Shown here in pieces: positions 23,760 through 32,420 of a DNA stretch of 64,000 nucleotides. The stretch spans positions 1 to 64,000 of the forward strand of contig JAJQGO010000030.1 in assembly GCA_021200415.1 (NCBI GenBank), read 5' to 3'. The notes under the pieces are model-generated. The model did not search any database and was not told the DNA's origin. It saw nothing but the letters and a program-made list of their open reading frames with translations. Position numbers and translations under genes: made by a program. Positions within the stretch are counted from its first letter, which is position 1; every line of letters begins with the position of its first letter. This DNA is from Ruminococcus sp. Lineage in GTDB: Bacteria > Bacillota > Clostridia > Oscillospirales > Ruminococcaceae.

Positions 23760-25460
23760 CTACATATTTTCTATAATGTATATCCTCATTGCAAGCAAAT
23801 CGAACACATCAAAATAACCGTCCTCATTGAAATCGCAGCGGCAGGTGTTGATTCTCCGCATGAGGTTATTTGCGCAGACAACCAAGTCTGCGGAGTTTAC
23901 TTTTCCGTCGGAATTATAATCGCCGTGGAGCTGTTCTGCCTCCGTTGTGGTTGTGGTAGCTTCTTCGGCTGTTGCCGTAGTTGTAGTCGTCGTTGTTGCT
24001 TCTGTTGTAGTAGTTGTGGTGGTTGTTTCTGTAGTCGTGGTAGTTGTAGTGGTAGTTGTAGTTGTTGTTTCTGTAGTAGTTGTAGTAGTTGTAACCGTTG
24101 TCGTTGTGGTAGTTGCTTCTGTAGTTGAAGTAGTTGTTTCAGTGGTAGTCGTTGTTGCTTCTGTAGTAGTTGTAGTAGTCGTAGTTGTTGCTTCTGTAGT
24201 TGAAGTAGTTGTTTCAGCAGTAGTCGTGGTAGTCGTTGTTGCTGCTTCTGTTGTTGTAGTTGTCGTTGCCGTGGTAGTCGTGGTTGTTTCAGTGGAAGTT
24301 GTGGTAGTCGTAGTCGTTGTAGTAGTGGTAGTGGTAGTAGTAGTGGTAGTAGTTGTTGTTGTTGCAACTGCCTGATCAGGATCATAATCCGAGGTTGAAA
24401 TTTCGGGATAGGTCAGGGGCGTTCCAAGGTAGTCGTAGCCTTCGGTATGCTCAACGAAAAAGCTGTCAGAGCCTTTCAGGAAGTAATCGTACTTAATCTC
24501 AATGCCGTATGAACCGTCTGTATCGTCCCATGTAAGGTCGATTCCGTACCAATTGCCGTCCTCCATCTGAACGTAATTCCACATATGAGCTTCGTTGCTT
24601 TCCTCATCGTAATTTCCGAAAACAAGGACACACGGAATACCCAATTTGTCGCAGATAAGCTTGAAGCCCTCTGAGTAGCCTTCGCAGACCACGCCCGGCT
24701 CTACGAGCGAACCAATCGCTGAGCTTGTGAATGATGCGTTTAAATCATAATACGTGAAAAGAGAAATTGTATCATGAATACTTTTCAGCTGCTCATATCG
24801 TGTTTCGCCCTCAACCTCAAAATCCTCTATTGCCGCGTCGAGCTTTTCCTTATAGAGAGCCGCATTTTCCACAGAACCGAGTGATTCATAAATTGCAGGT
24901 GTGAATTTCAGCTTCGTAATCTTCATGGTGTAATTATTTGTCGTCTGACTGTATGAGTAGGTTGCGTTCGAAATGCCAATGGTGAGCCTGCCCATTTCCA
25001 GCCAGAAAATCTCAGGATAATCGAACATCAGGCTGTCAAGACCGGGCTTGCAGTTTTCAAAAACAGCCTCACTGAAATTTTCAGCGTCCTCATCTGTGTA
25101 GTCGTCCGTTCCGGGGAGTCCCGAAAGGGTGATTCTAACTGTTTCGGGAAGCTCAACTGTTATTGCTTCGTCGGAGGGGTCTACCCAGACGGTAAGTGCG
25201 TTGTAAACGGCAAGATTATTGCTGTCCAGATAATCCGCGAAGTTAAAGGTACCATCGCTGAAATTTGAAAGAACCGAAGGAGATTGGGGCAGACTAAGCT
25301 CAAGCTCCAGATCCTCCGAATCATCATAGGTGAGGTCGTCAATATCAACGCAGATTCCCGAGGTAACGCTCAGAGCCTCCGCATAAGATGTAATAACGTT
25401 GCAGCTCAGCAAGCAAGCCGCCGCAGCGATTGATATGATCGATGAGAATATTTTTTTCAT
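23760..25460 (-). CDS. Secreted transglutaminase-like protein with Thr linker and dockerin
   Basis: This 566-residue protein starts at the ATG at 25460 (GGAGG 9 nt upstream). The signal sequence could be cleaved near SYA-EA, though LLSC could also act as a lipobox. The transglutaminase-like domain shows the catalytic triad: Cys in VVCEGYSEGFK, His in EAHMWNYV, Asp in GIDLTWDD. A linker of about 140 residues is nearly all Thr with Glu, Ala and Ser interruptions. A complete dockerin ends the protein with two calcium loops (GDYNSDGKVNSADL and CDFNEDGYFDVFDL). It should be a cellulosome-type component with protease or cross-linking activity. Repeat C lies in its predicted 5' leader. Confidence 0.9.
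   Translation of the reverse strand: MKKIFSSIISIAAAACLLSCNVITSYAEALSVTSGICVDIDDLTYDDSEDLELELSLPQSPSVLSNFSDGTFNFADYLDSNNLAVYNALTVWVDPSDEAITVELPETVRITLSGLPGTDDYTDEDAENFSEAVFENCKPGLDSLMFDYPEIFWLEMGRLTIGISNATYSYSQTTNNYTMKITKLKFTPAIYESLGSVENAALYKEKLDAAIEDFEVEGETRYEQLKSIHDTISLFTYYDLNASFTSSAIGSLVEPGVVCEGYSEGFKLICDKLGIPCVLVFGNYDEESNEAHMWNYVQMEDGNWYGIDLTWDDTDGSYGIEIKYDYFLKGSDSFFVEHTEGYDYLGTPLTYPEISTSDYDPDQAVATTTTTTTTTTTTTTTTTTTTTTSTETTTTTTATTTTTTEAATTTTTTTAETTTSTTEATTTTTTTTTEATTTTTETTTSTTEATTTTTTVTTTTTTTETTTTTTTTTTTTTETTTTTTTTEATTTTTTTATAEEATTTTTEAEQLHGDYNSDGKVNSADLVVCANNLMRRINTCRCDFNEDGYFDVFDLLAMRIYIIENM
23947..24366. repeat. Low-complexity GTN/ACN DNA encoding the Thr linker
   Basis: About 420 bp of degenerate triplet repeat (plus strand GTT/GTA/GTG/GTC, coding strand ACN). 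Codons are mixed, so the amino acid rather than the DNA repeat seems conserved. It opens spurious long frames on both strands. Confidence 0.9.
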
Positions 25461-25482
25461 AAAAATTCGCCTCCAATTTTCC

Positions 25483-25552
25483 GGCATCACCTCATGAAGC
25501 CTGCCTAAGGGCTTTGCCGTGTGCCTGCACAGCAATTTCATGCGGTATTGCC
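25483..25552 (+). repeat. Interspersed palindromic repeat, copy C (diverged short form)
   Basis: 70 bp from GGCATCACC to GGTATTGCC with the core GGGCTTTGCCG. The terminal arms carry CATGAA on the left and TTCATG on the right, in place of CACAAA and TTTGTG in other copies, so the arms still pair. It sits between the promoter at 25597-25625 and the ribosome site of the transglutaminase gene. The 384-bp gap 25461-25844 holds this repeat and two divergent promoters. Confidence 0.8.
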
Positions 25553-25596
25553 TATGCTATTCCCATTCCCCGTTTTTCGGTTATTGTCTTGTTTTC

Positions 25597-25625
25597 ATTA
25601 TATATAATCTTCACGAATTTGTCAA
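25597..25625 (-). promoter_or_regulatory. Consensus promoter of the transglutaminase-dockerin gene
   Basis: On the minus strand TTGACA (25620-25625), a 17-bp spacer and TATAAT (25597-25602). The transcript would begin near 25590 and include repeat C. Confidence 0.82.
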
Positions 25626-25768
25626 TGATTTTGAGAAAAAACAGTGAAAATGTCATAAACAGTGCCTTAATATCTGTTCAATTTCACAACACCTTGAATC
25701 AACCTTAAAAATACTAAAAATTATCAAAAAAAGCCGAAATTTAACATTTATATTAGGCAGAATTTTAC

Positions 25769-25797
25769 TTGAAAATAACCTGATGCTGTGATATAAT
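25769..25797 (+). promoter_or_regulatory. Promoter of the aspartate aminotransferase gene
   Basis: TTGAAA (25769-25774), a 17-bp spacer and TATAAT (25792-25797). Confidence 0.8.
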
Positions 25798-25844
25798 AAT
25801 TTTAGTGTGTTATCACAACAATCTTTGAAGGCGAGGTTCTGAAT

Positions 25845-27122
25845 ATGGAATTATCTCAGATGAACAAGGAACAGCTGCTGTGTTTCAAAGGCGAAAACGA
25901 AGCAGATTACAGCAAGTTTAAGGCTCAGGGACTCAGTCTTGATATGTCAAGAGGAAAGCCCTCCTCCGACCAGCTCGACCTCAGCATGGATATGCTCAAG
26001 GTCTTTGATGACGGAAATTGTACAAGCGAAACAGGCTTCGACTGCCGCAATTACGGCTTACTCGACGGAATTCCCGAAGCCAAAAAGCTCTTTGCTCCAA
26101 TGATCGGCGTAAATACCGATGAAATAATTATATTCGGCAACTCAAGCCTCAGCGCTATGTACTGGTCAGTTCAGACTGCCTATACGCATGGTGTTCTTGG
26201 CTCAAAGCCGTGGTGCAAATATGATAAGGTTAAGTTCCTTTGCCCCGTTCCCGGCTATGACAGGCACTTTAAGGTTACTGAATTTTTCGGAATTGAAATG
26301 ATTAACGTTCCCATGACTCCCACAGGTCCTGATATGGATATGGTTGAAAGGCTTGTTGCCGAGGACGAGACTGTCAAAGGAATATGGTGCGTTCCGCAGT
26401 ATTCAAATCCTGATGGCATTTCCTACAGCGATGAAACTGTAAAGCGTTTTGCGGCTCTCAAGCCGAAGGCTAAGGATTTCCGTATTTTCTGGGATAACGC
26501 CTACTGCGTACATCATCTCACAGATAACCCGAAATACATTCTCAATATTCTCGATGAAGCCAAAAAGGTCGGCAACGAAAATATCGTTTATATGTTCGGC
26601 TCAACATCAAAAATCACATTCCCCGGCGCAGGAGTTGCCTTCATGGGCGGCAGCAAGGAAAATATGGACGCTCTCAAAAAATTCCTTGGTACAAGCATTA
26701 TCAGCTACGACAAGATGAATCAGCTCCGCCACGTTAAATACTTCGGCACGTATGAAAACATTCTCGAGCATATGAAAAAGCATACGGCTCTTCTTGTCCC
26801 GAAGTTCAACGCAGTTACGGATATGCTTGAAGCTGAAATTGCTCCTTTGGGCATTGGCAGCTGGATTAAGCCGGAGGGCGGTTACTTTGTTTCGTTTAAT
26901 TCTCTCCCCGGCTGCGCAAAGAGAATCGTTCAGCTTTGCAAGGAGGCGGGAGTCGTCCTTACGGGCGCAGGAGCTACTTTCCCGTACGGCAAGGATCCGG
27001 AGGACAAAAATATCCGTATTTCGCCGTCCTACCCCACAGTTGAGGAGCTTAAAAAGGCTATGGAGCTTTTCGTTATCTGCGTAAAGCTTGCAAGTGCGGA
27101 AAAGCTTCTTGCAGAAGCGTAA
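25845..27122 (+). CDS. PLP-dependent aspartate aminotransferase (MocR-like aminotransferase subgroup)
   Basis: This 425-residue fold-type I aminotransferase has SLDMSRGKPSSDQLDLS at the start, CPVPGYDRH, VPQYSNPDG, FWDNAYCVHHL and the PLP-lysine segment FGSTSKITFPGAG. The RISPSYP motif contains the substrate-binding Arg. These fit the Asp_aminotransf family found in Clostridia and Corynebacteria, which makes aspartate from oxaloacetate and glutamate. It has no DNA-binding domain despite the MocR-like name. It has its own promoter and terminator. The ATG follows GAGG. Confidence 0.92.
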   Translation: MELSQMNKEQLLCFKGENEADYSKFKAQGLSLDMSRGKPSSDQLDLSMDMLKVFDDGNCTSETGFDCRNYGLLDGIPEAKKLFAPMIGVNTDEIIIFGNSSLSAMYWSVQTAYTHGVLGSKPWCKYDKVKFLCPVPGYDRHFKVTEFFGIEMINVPMTPTGPDMDMVERLVAEDETVKGIWCVPQYSNPDGISYSDETVKRFAALKPKAKDFRIFWDNAYCVHHLTDNPKYILNILDEAKKVGNENIVYMFGSTSKITFPGAGVAFMGGSKENMDALKKFLGTSIISYDKMNQLRHVKYFGTYENILEHMKKHTALLVPKFNAVTDMLEAEIAPLGIGSWIKPEGGYFVSFNSLPGCAKRIVQLCKEAGVVLTGAGATFPYGKDPEDKNIRISPSYPTVEELKKAMELFVICVKLASAEKLLAEA

Positions 27123-27131
27123 TATTACCTT

Positions 27132-27166
27132 AAATCCGGAGATTCACTGAACCTCCGGATTTTTTA
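27132..27166 (+). terminator. Terminator after the aminotransferase gene
   Basis: A 10-bp stem AAATCCGGAG / CTCCGGATTT and a T-tract. The next promoter's -35 begins immediately after the T-tract. Confidence 0.9.
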
Positions 27167-27195
27167 TTGACCGAATCTGAATTATAATGTATAAT
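27167..27195 (+). promoter_or_regulatory. Promoter of the GH74-like gene
   Basis: TTGACC (27167-27172), a 17-bp spacer and TATAAT (27190-27195). Confidence 0.75.
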
Positions 27196-27253
27196 AAGAT
27201 AATCCTCACAGCACAGGAATTGTGCGTAAATCAGAAACGGCAGGGTTTGAAAT

Positions 27254-29740
27254 ATGAAAATTACTCTTTACGGTGAAAAAAATAACGGCGTTATATTCGC
27301 GATTTCTGACGAAAATTCAGTGGACACAACCGAAAACGGCTGGCTTTTTCCGAATTTGGCGGGAAATGCGGCATATTCCTCAAATGAGGTTTTCTCCGTA
27401 AGCCGCAGCGGAGAGGGACTCTTCATAGAACCGAAAAGCTTCGGCTGCATGGCTCTTGAAATGCCCGATGCCGACGTTGAAATTGAAATTCTCCCCATAA
27501 CCGATCATGGCAGCTATGTATACAGGAACCTCCCCATAAGCGGCGGCGGATATGTCACAGGCTTCGCATTCGATGAGGACGGCTGCCTTTTCTGCCGCAC
27601 GGACATAGGAGGATGCTATTCCTGCGAGCCGCCCTATGAGGTCTGGAATCCCCTTTCCCATGATGCGGATATGGATACCGAGTGGCTTTGCAATCCTCTT
27701 GCGCTTACCTGCAAAAACAACTCCCTTTACGTGCTTTTCGGCAATCATCTTGGCAGCTTTCTCGGCATTTCCTCCGACAAGGGCAAAAGCTTCAGCTTCT
27801 CGCCCGTTCCTGCCTTTGTCCACGGAAACTGTCTTTGCCGAAGCACAGGAGAACGCATTGCCGCAATCTCACACTGCGTTTTCATAGGCACAAGAGGCGC
27901 GGGACTTATGAAGGCTGAGCTTGGGAAATCCCCTCTGAACTGGGAAAGGGTGACTGTTTTCCCCGACAGCGGCGATGAGCTGTATGTTTTCAAGGGACAC
28001 AGAAATCCCCACGAGAAAATTTCCGCCTGCAATGATATTACCTTTGTTTACGCTGCCGACGACAGCACAATTATTGTGGGAACGGCGGAGGAGTGCGGCG
28101 TCTATGCCTCATATGACGGCGGAGTAAGCTTCTCCCGACTGCCCTCCCAGCCGAAGGGAGAATCGCCCTTTATCTCCCAGAGATGCACTGCTTTCGGGGA
28201 TCTGCTCTTTATTTCCTACAGCCGATCCGATGCCGACAGAAGCTTCATGTGGTACAGCTACGCCTGCGACGGCAGCAGACTATGTGACGGCAGAATTTAT
28301 AAATATATCCGCAGAGACGGCGTTTACGAGCTTCTTGGCGATATTACTCCCGACCACGGCAAATGCGGATTTTCGGGAATAGATATTTCCACCTGCGGAA
28401 AAAATCTCGTATGCACAACCGTCTGCGGAGCGCCTGATAAAATCTTCCTCAGCCATGATTTCGGCGAAAGCTGGACGGAGGTTCTGAGCGATAAAGACTC
28501 GGCGGCGCAGGCTTTCGTCACGCCCTACATGAAGCCCGAAAACAATAACGGTCAGTCGGTAATTCACTGGATGAGCGATATTAAAATTGTCCCCGATGAC
28601 TGCAATTCCGCATATATCAACACAGGAACAGGCGTGTTCCGCACAAGGAATCTCGGCAGTGCCGTGACCCTGTGGGAGGATTTCTCCGAGGGAATCGAGG
28701 AAACAGTTCATCTTGGCATTTACAGTCCGCCCGCGGGAGAGGTTCGCGTTCTCGATGCGGTAGGGGATTTGGGAGGCTTTGCATTCACAAATCTTGATAA
28801 AAAATGCAGCCGTACCTTCAGTGACGAAAACAACAACAGGTACATCACCGTCATAAATGCGGATTTTGCCGAAAAGCGGCCTGAAATTGCAGTTATAACT
28901 CCACGCGGCAACTGGATCGGAACTTCAAAGGGCGGTGTGGCTCTTTCAACTGACGGCGGTCTGAGCTGGCGTCAGCTCAGCAATCCCGTGGGACTTAGCA
29001 GCCGTTCGGATGAGCTGCTTGAACGCATATCCCGACCCAATACAGATTCCGGCTGGACGGCGGTTTCCTGTGACGGAACAGCCATTATACGTCAGATTGC
29101 CGACCTGCACACGCTCCCATCGGACTGCGCCGCAGTTACCTTCGATTACGGAGAAGCATGGACGAAAATACGCTTTTTTGACGGCGGCGGCAGAGATGTT
29201 ACCTGCGAGGAGCTATCTGTAAGAATCTTCTCCGACAGGCTCGATCCCCACATTTTCTACGCATTCGGAAATGGCGGTGAGCTATTCGTCAGCCGTGACA
29301 GGGGAGTGAATTTCATTGAAACCTCCGCAAGGGGATTCCTGCCGCACTGTGACTTCTCATCAATCCATGAGCATAAGTCCCCCGACATACGTGTTTCGCC
29401 ATTCAAATCGGGTGAAATTCTCATGTTCTTTAAAAGCTGCGGAATCATTCGCCTGACCCTTTCGGAATCCTGCTTTATCTCGGAAAGGCTCATTCCCGAA
29501 GAGCAATGCTCCTGTGCCCTCTGCGGAGGCTACGGCAAGGGCGGAGTTATTTTCTTCTGTGGAATTTACAACGGAGAATACGGCTTCTGGAGGTCGTTTG
29601 AAAGCGGCTGGATACGCATTAACTCCCACGACACCCAATTCGGACAAATCCGCTCCATTTGCGGAGATCCACGGGCATACGGAAGATTCTACATCGCAAC
29701 GGGAAGCTTCGGTGCCCTCTATGGTGAAATAAAAAAATAA
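27254..29740 (+). CDS. GH74-like beta-propeller protein, no signal peptide
   Basis: This 828-residue protein begins with about 90 residues of unknown beta-rich sequence. It then shows SGGGYVTGFAF and CRTDIGGCYS, matching the start of GH74 xyloglucanases, whose catalytic Asp lies in the TDIGG motif (Asp117 here). A second candidate acid lies in HWMSDIKIVP (Asp442), as in the MDDL motif of the family. BNR-like turns occur (SSDKGKSFSF, SYDGGVSFSR, SHDFGESWTE, STDGGLSWRQ, SRDRGVNFIE). GH74 enzymes cut xyloglucan and are usually exported, but the N-terminus here (MKITLYGEKNNGV) is not a signal peptide. Function is likely on xyloglucan fragments inside the cell, but this is not proven. Confidence 0.75.
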   Translation: MKITLYGEKNNGVIFAISDENSVDTTENGWLFPNLAGNAAYSSNEVFSVSRSGEGLFIEPKSFGCMALEMPDADVEIEILPITDHGSYVYRNLPISGGGYVTGFAFDEDGCLFCRTDIGGCYSCEPPYEVWNPLSHDADMDTEWLCNPLALTCKNNSLYVLFGNHLGSFLGISSDKGKSFSFSPVPAFVHGNCLCRSTGERIAAISHCVFIGTRGAGLMKAELGKSPLNWERVTVFPDSGDELYVFKGHRNPHEKISACNDITFVYAADDSTIIVGTAEECGVYASYDGGVSFSRLPSQPKGESPFISQRCTAFGDLLFISYSRSDADRSFMWYSYACDGSRLCDGRIYKYIRRDGVYELLGDITPDHGKCGFSGIDISTCGKNLVCTTVCGAPDKIFLSHDFGESWTEVLSDKDSAAQAFVTPYMKPENNNGQSVIHWMSDIKIVPDDCNSAYINTGTGVFRTRNLGSAVTLWEDFSEGIEETVHLGIYSPPAGEVRVLDAVGDLGGFAFTNLDKKCSRTFSDENNNRYITVINADFAEKRPEIAVITPRGNWIGTSKGGVALSTDGGLSWRQLSNPVGLSSRSDELLERISRPNTDSGWTAVSCDGTAIIRQIADLHTLPSDCAAVTFDYGEAWTKIRFFDGGGRDVTCEELSVRIFSDRLDPHIFYAFGNGGELFVSRDRGVNFIETSARGFLPHCDFSSIHEHKSPDIRVSPFKSGEILMFFKSCGIIRLTLSESCFISERLIPEEQCSCALCGGYGKGGVIFFCGIYNGEYGFWRSFESGWIRINSHDTQFGQIRSICGDPRAYGRFYIATGSFGALYGEIKK

Positions 29741-29761
29741 GGAACGCCCATAGGACGTTCC
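29741..29761 (-). terminator. Terminator of the rnf operon
   Basis: GGAACG...CGTTCC with an inner GG/CC stem is followed on the minus strand by TTATTTTTTT. It directly follows the stop codon of the converging GH74-like gene. Confidence 0.75.
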
Positions 29762-29769
29762 TGTAAATG

Positions 29770-29826
29770 CTGCCGGCGGAAAAATCTAACGGCGCATCTG
29801 TACGACAATCTTTGTGCGGTGTTGCC
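29770..29826 (+). repeat. Interspersed palindromic repeat, copy D (right part of a long form)
   Basis: This copy keeps GGAAAAATCTAACGGCGCATCTG and the complete right terminus CTTTGTGCGGTGTTGCC, matching the right arm of long copies F and G. The left arm is missing apart from a possible CTGCC remnant. Its right end is 1 bp from the rnfB stop codon. Confidence 0.85.
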
Positions 29827-29827
29827 T

Positions 29828-30619
29828 TTATTTTTCGCAGCTGTGTATTGCCTTAACCGGACAGGCAGCAACGCAGATTCCGCAATTGACGCACTTGTCA
29901 TAATCAATTGACGCATGAAAATCAGTTACGGTTATTGCCCCCGAGGGGCATTTCTTTTCGCATATTTTGCAGCCGATACAGCCGTTTTTGCAGCTCAGCT
30001 TCGTTGCCTTGCCGTTATCCTTAGATGAGCAAAGAACGTCAATATGCTTTGCAAGCGGACGAATGGAGATAAGGGAATTCGGACAGACGTTTACGCATTT
30101 TCCGCATGAGCCGCATTTTGATTTGATTATGGAGGCAAGGCCGTTTTCAATTACAATTGCGTCGTTTTCGCATACCTCCGCGCAGTCCCCAAGACCTATG
30201 CAGCCGTACTTGCATTTGCCGCTGCCGCCGTAGAATCTCTTTACCGCCTTGCAGCTCTGAATTCCGTCAAATTCAAATGATGTGCCTGTTGCATTGCAGT
30301 CGCCGTTGCAATGGACAACTGCCGCAGTCGGAACAACCTCAGCTGCGGAGGTTCCTAAAATGTCCGCTATTTTTGCGGCTGTATCCGAGCCGCCCGGCTT
30401 ACAGAGATTCGTTTCCGCACCGCCGTTCACGATTGCGGAAGCATAGTCCGCACAGCCTGCGTATCCGCACGCGCCGCAGTTTGCCTGCGGAAGCGCCTCT
30501 CCGATTTTTTCGATTCGCTCGTCAACCTTGACGAAAAATATTTTTGATGCCGCTGTCAGGAGAATTCCCGCGAGAATTCCGCAGCCGCCAAGTACGAGGG
30601 CAGGAATCAGATAAGTCAT
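29828..30619 (-). CDS. rnfB: Rnf complex subunit B (iron-sulfur)
   Basis: This 263-residue subunit has an N-terminal membrane helix (LIPALVLGGCGILAGILL) and the four-Cys cluster domain CGACGYAGCADY. Further ferredoxin-like Cys motifs follow, including CGSCGKCVNVCP, CIGCKICEKKCP and CVNCGICVAACP. It receives electrons from reduced ferredoxin and passes them into the Rnf complex. It is last in the operon, 16 bp after rnfA. Repeat D lies just past its stop. Confidence 0.97.
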   Translation of the reverse strand: MTYLIPALVLGGCGILAGILLTAASKIFFVKVDERIEKIGEALPQANCGACGYAGCADYASAIVNGGAETNLCKPGGSDTAAKIADILGTSAAEVVPTAAVVHCNGDCNATGTSFEFDGIQSCKAVKRFYGGSGKCKYGCIGLGDCAEVCENDAIVIENGLASIIKSKCGSCGKCVNVCPNSLISIRPLAKHIDVLCSSKDNGKATKLSCKNGCIGCKICEKKCPSGAITVTDFHASIDYDKCVNCGICVAACPVKAIHSCEK

Positions 30620-30635
30620 TGCGCTACCTCCTTGC

Positions 30636-31214
30636 TTAGCTGAAAAGTCCGGAGAATCCCATGAAGCTTACTGATACGATAGACGCTGCAATAAGCGTTG
30701 CGGGGACTCCCTTGAATGTTTCGGGTATATCGGCGTATTCCATTTTTCTGCGGACTCCCGAAAAGATAACGAGTGCCAGCATGAAACCAAGACCTGCGCC
30801 AATGGAATTGACTATGGACTGAACGAAGGTGTACTCGTTGTCGATGTTAAGCACAGCAGCTCCCAGAACAGCACAGTTCGTGGTAATCAGCGGGAGATAA
30901 ACTCCCAGCGATTTATAAAGGGAGGGAATACATTTTTTGAGTATCATCTCAACAAGCTGCACGAAGAGTGCAATTACAAGAATAAACACAACCGTGTCGA
31001 GATATTCCAGTCCGTTCGGCACGAGGAGTCCATAATGAATGGGATATGTAACCGCGCTTGCGCAAATCATGACGAAGGTTACGGCAAGTCCCATTCCCGA
31101 AGCGCTGTCGAGCTTCTTTGAAACGCCCAAAAACGGGCAGATTCCCATAAATTTCGATAAAACGAAGTTGTCTGTAAGCATTGCCGAAAGAAGTATTACC
31201 ATCATGCTTTTCAA
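30636..31214 (-). CDS. rnfA: Rnf complex subunit A
   Basis: This 192-residue protein has six membrane helices. The start MVILLSAMLTDNFVLSKFMGICPFLG and the inner LITTNCAVLG are typical, with the two half-membrane Cys motifs (GICP and TNCA) known to hold an iron-sulfur cluster between RnfA and RnfE. Its ATG overlaps the rnfE stop by 4 nt. It is part of the ion-pumping core. Confidence 0.97.
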   Translation of the reverse strand: MKSMMVILLSAMLTDNFVLSKFMGICPFLGVSKKLDSASGMGLAVTFVMICASAVTYPIHYGLLVPNGLEYLDTVVFILVIALFVQLVEMILKKCIPSLYKSLGVYLPLITTNCAVLGAAVLNIDNEYTFVQSIVNSIGAGLGFMLALVIFSGVRRKMEYADIPETFKGVPATLIAASIVSVSFMGFSGLFS

Positions 31215-31900
31215 TTCTCGTCACCAGCCTTTCCTCCGCATTCAGCCGAATTCGGACATCCCTTGCAGCCGCCTCCGCAGGAAAGCTCCTCAGGCGGCTT
31301 GCGGTTAGTAATTTTATTTACTGCGGCAATTATAACTCCCAGAGCAAAGAAGCCTCCGGCAGGCATTATGAATATGAGCATGGGATTTGAGCTTATGCCG
31401 GGAATTGAAATGCCAAACCACTGTCCCGAACCGAGGATCTCACGCACAGAGCCCATAATAAACAGGGCGAGGGTGAAGCCTATGCCCATTCCCAGAGCGT
31501 CCAGAATTGACGGCAGAACCTTGTTTTTGCTTGCGAACATTTCCGCACGTCCGAAAATAATACAGTTTACGGTAATCAGCGTCAGATATATTCCGAGGCT
31601 GTCGTAAAGGGAAGGCATGAAGCCCTCCAGAAGAAAGCCTATAAGCGTTACGAAGCTTGCTATGATAACGATAAACGATGGGATTCGCACCTTATCGGGA
31701 ATGACGTTCCTGAGAAGCGACACAACGATATTCGAGCCGAGGAGTACGAATGTTGTTGCAAGTCCCATGCCGATTCCATTGCTTGCCTGAGTTGTAACTG
31801 CCAGTGTCGGGCACATTCCCAAAAGCGTCACGAGAACAGGATTTTCTTTGACGATGCCCTTTACAAATTCCCAGCCAAGACCTTTTTTCTTATCAGCCAT
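31211..31900 (-). CDS. rnfE: Rnf complex subunit E
   Basis: This 229-residue membrane subunit is homologous to RnfA, with GMCPTLAVTTQASNG and LITVNCIIFGRAE carrying the paired Cys. Unusually, the C-terminal tail is Cys-rich (CGGGCKGCPNSAECGG), which may bind a metal and is not needed in the basic family. It overlaps rnfG by 8 nt and rnfA by 4 nt. Confidence 0.97.
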   Translation of the reverse strand: MADKKKGLGWEFVKGIVKENPVLVTLLGMCPTLAVTTQASNGIGMGLATTFVLLGSNIVVSLLRNVIPDKVRIPSFIVIIASFVTLIGFLLEGFMPSLYDSLGIYLTLITVNCIIFGRAEMFASKNKVLPSILDALGMGIGFTLALFIMGSVREILGSGQWFGISIPGISSNPMLIFIMPAGGFFALGVIIAAVNKITNRKPPEELSCGGGCKGCPNSAECGGKAGDEN

Positions 31901-32420
31901 TCAGAATTGCCTCCTTATTTTCATTGTAAACGGCAAGAGCCGTATCAATTGCGTGAATCATACCCTTTGAGGAATACGTAGCGCCCGTAACGGTATCATA
32001 TTCGCCGCCCGCTTCGGAAGCTCCGATAAACTGCTGACAGAAGGATTCTTCATCACGCACCTTTGTGCCGAGTCCGGGAGTTTCACCCAGTGAAACGAAT
32101 TCGATTCCGCAGATTTCACCTGATTCGTCGATTCCTATAAGAACCTCTATTCCGTCCTTGGAATAGCCGTCCACACAGAGCTGAAATGCTGTTTTGTTGT
32201 CGTCGGTTACGGCAATTGATTCGATTTCATCGCTGCCGAAATTATCGTCAAGAAGCGTATATCCGCAGTCGCCGAAAAGAGCCTCAATGCTTTCGCTGAA
32301 TTTTTCCTCACGCTGAGCTGAGATGCTGTCCGCAGTCGCTTCATACGCCAGAACGAGAAGCAGCGCTGCAATTACGCATATAACCGTCAGTACGAGCGTA
32401 GGCTTAACCTTATCCTTCAT
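31893..32420 (-). CDS. rnfG: Rnf complex subunit G (covalent FMN)
   Basis: This 175-residue subunit has one N-terminal membrane helix and an extracytoplasmic FMN-binding domain. The flavin-accepting Thr is in TGATYSSKG near the C-terminus, and GETPGLGTKV is typical. The ATG at 32420 lies inside the end of rnfD (11-nt overlap) with GGAGG upstream. ApbE, encoded first in the operon, attaches the FMN. Confidence 0.96.
   Translation of the reverse strand: MKDKVKPTLVLTVICVIAALLLVLAYEATADSISAQREEKFSESIEALFGDCGYTLLDDNFGSDEIESIAVTDDNKTAFQLCVDGYSKDGIEVLIGIDESGEICGIEFVSLGETPGLGTKVRDEESFCQQFIGASEAGGEYDTVTGATYSSKGMIHAIDTALAVYNENKEAILNG

Noticed and set aside
23947..24375. Long Val-only and Leu/Gln-rich frames on both strands
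   Set aside because: They are shadows of the triplet repeat coding for the Thr linker of the transglutaminase-dockerin protein; no ribosome site or normal composition.
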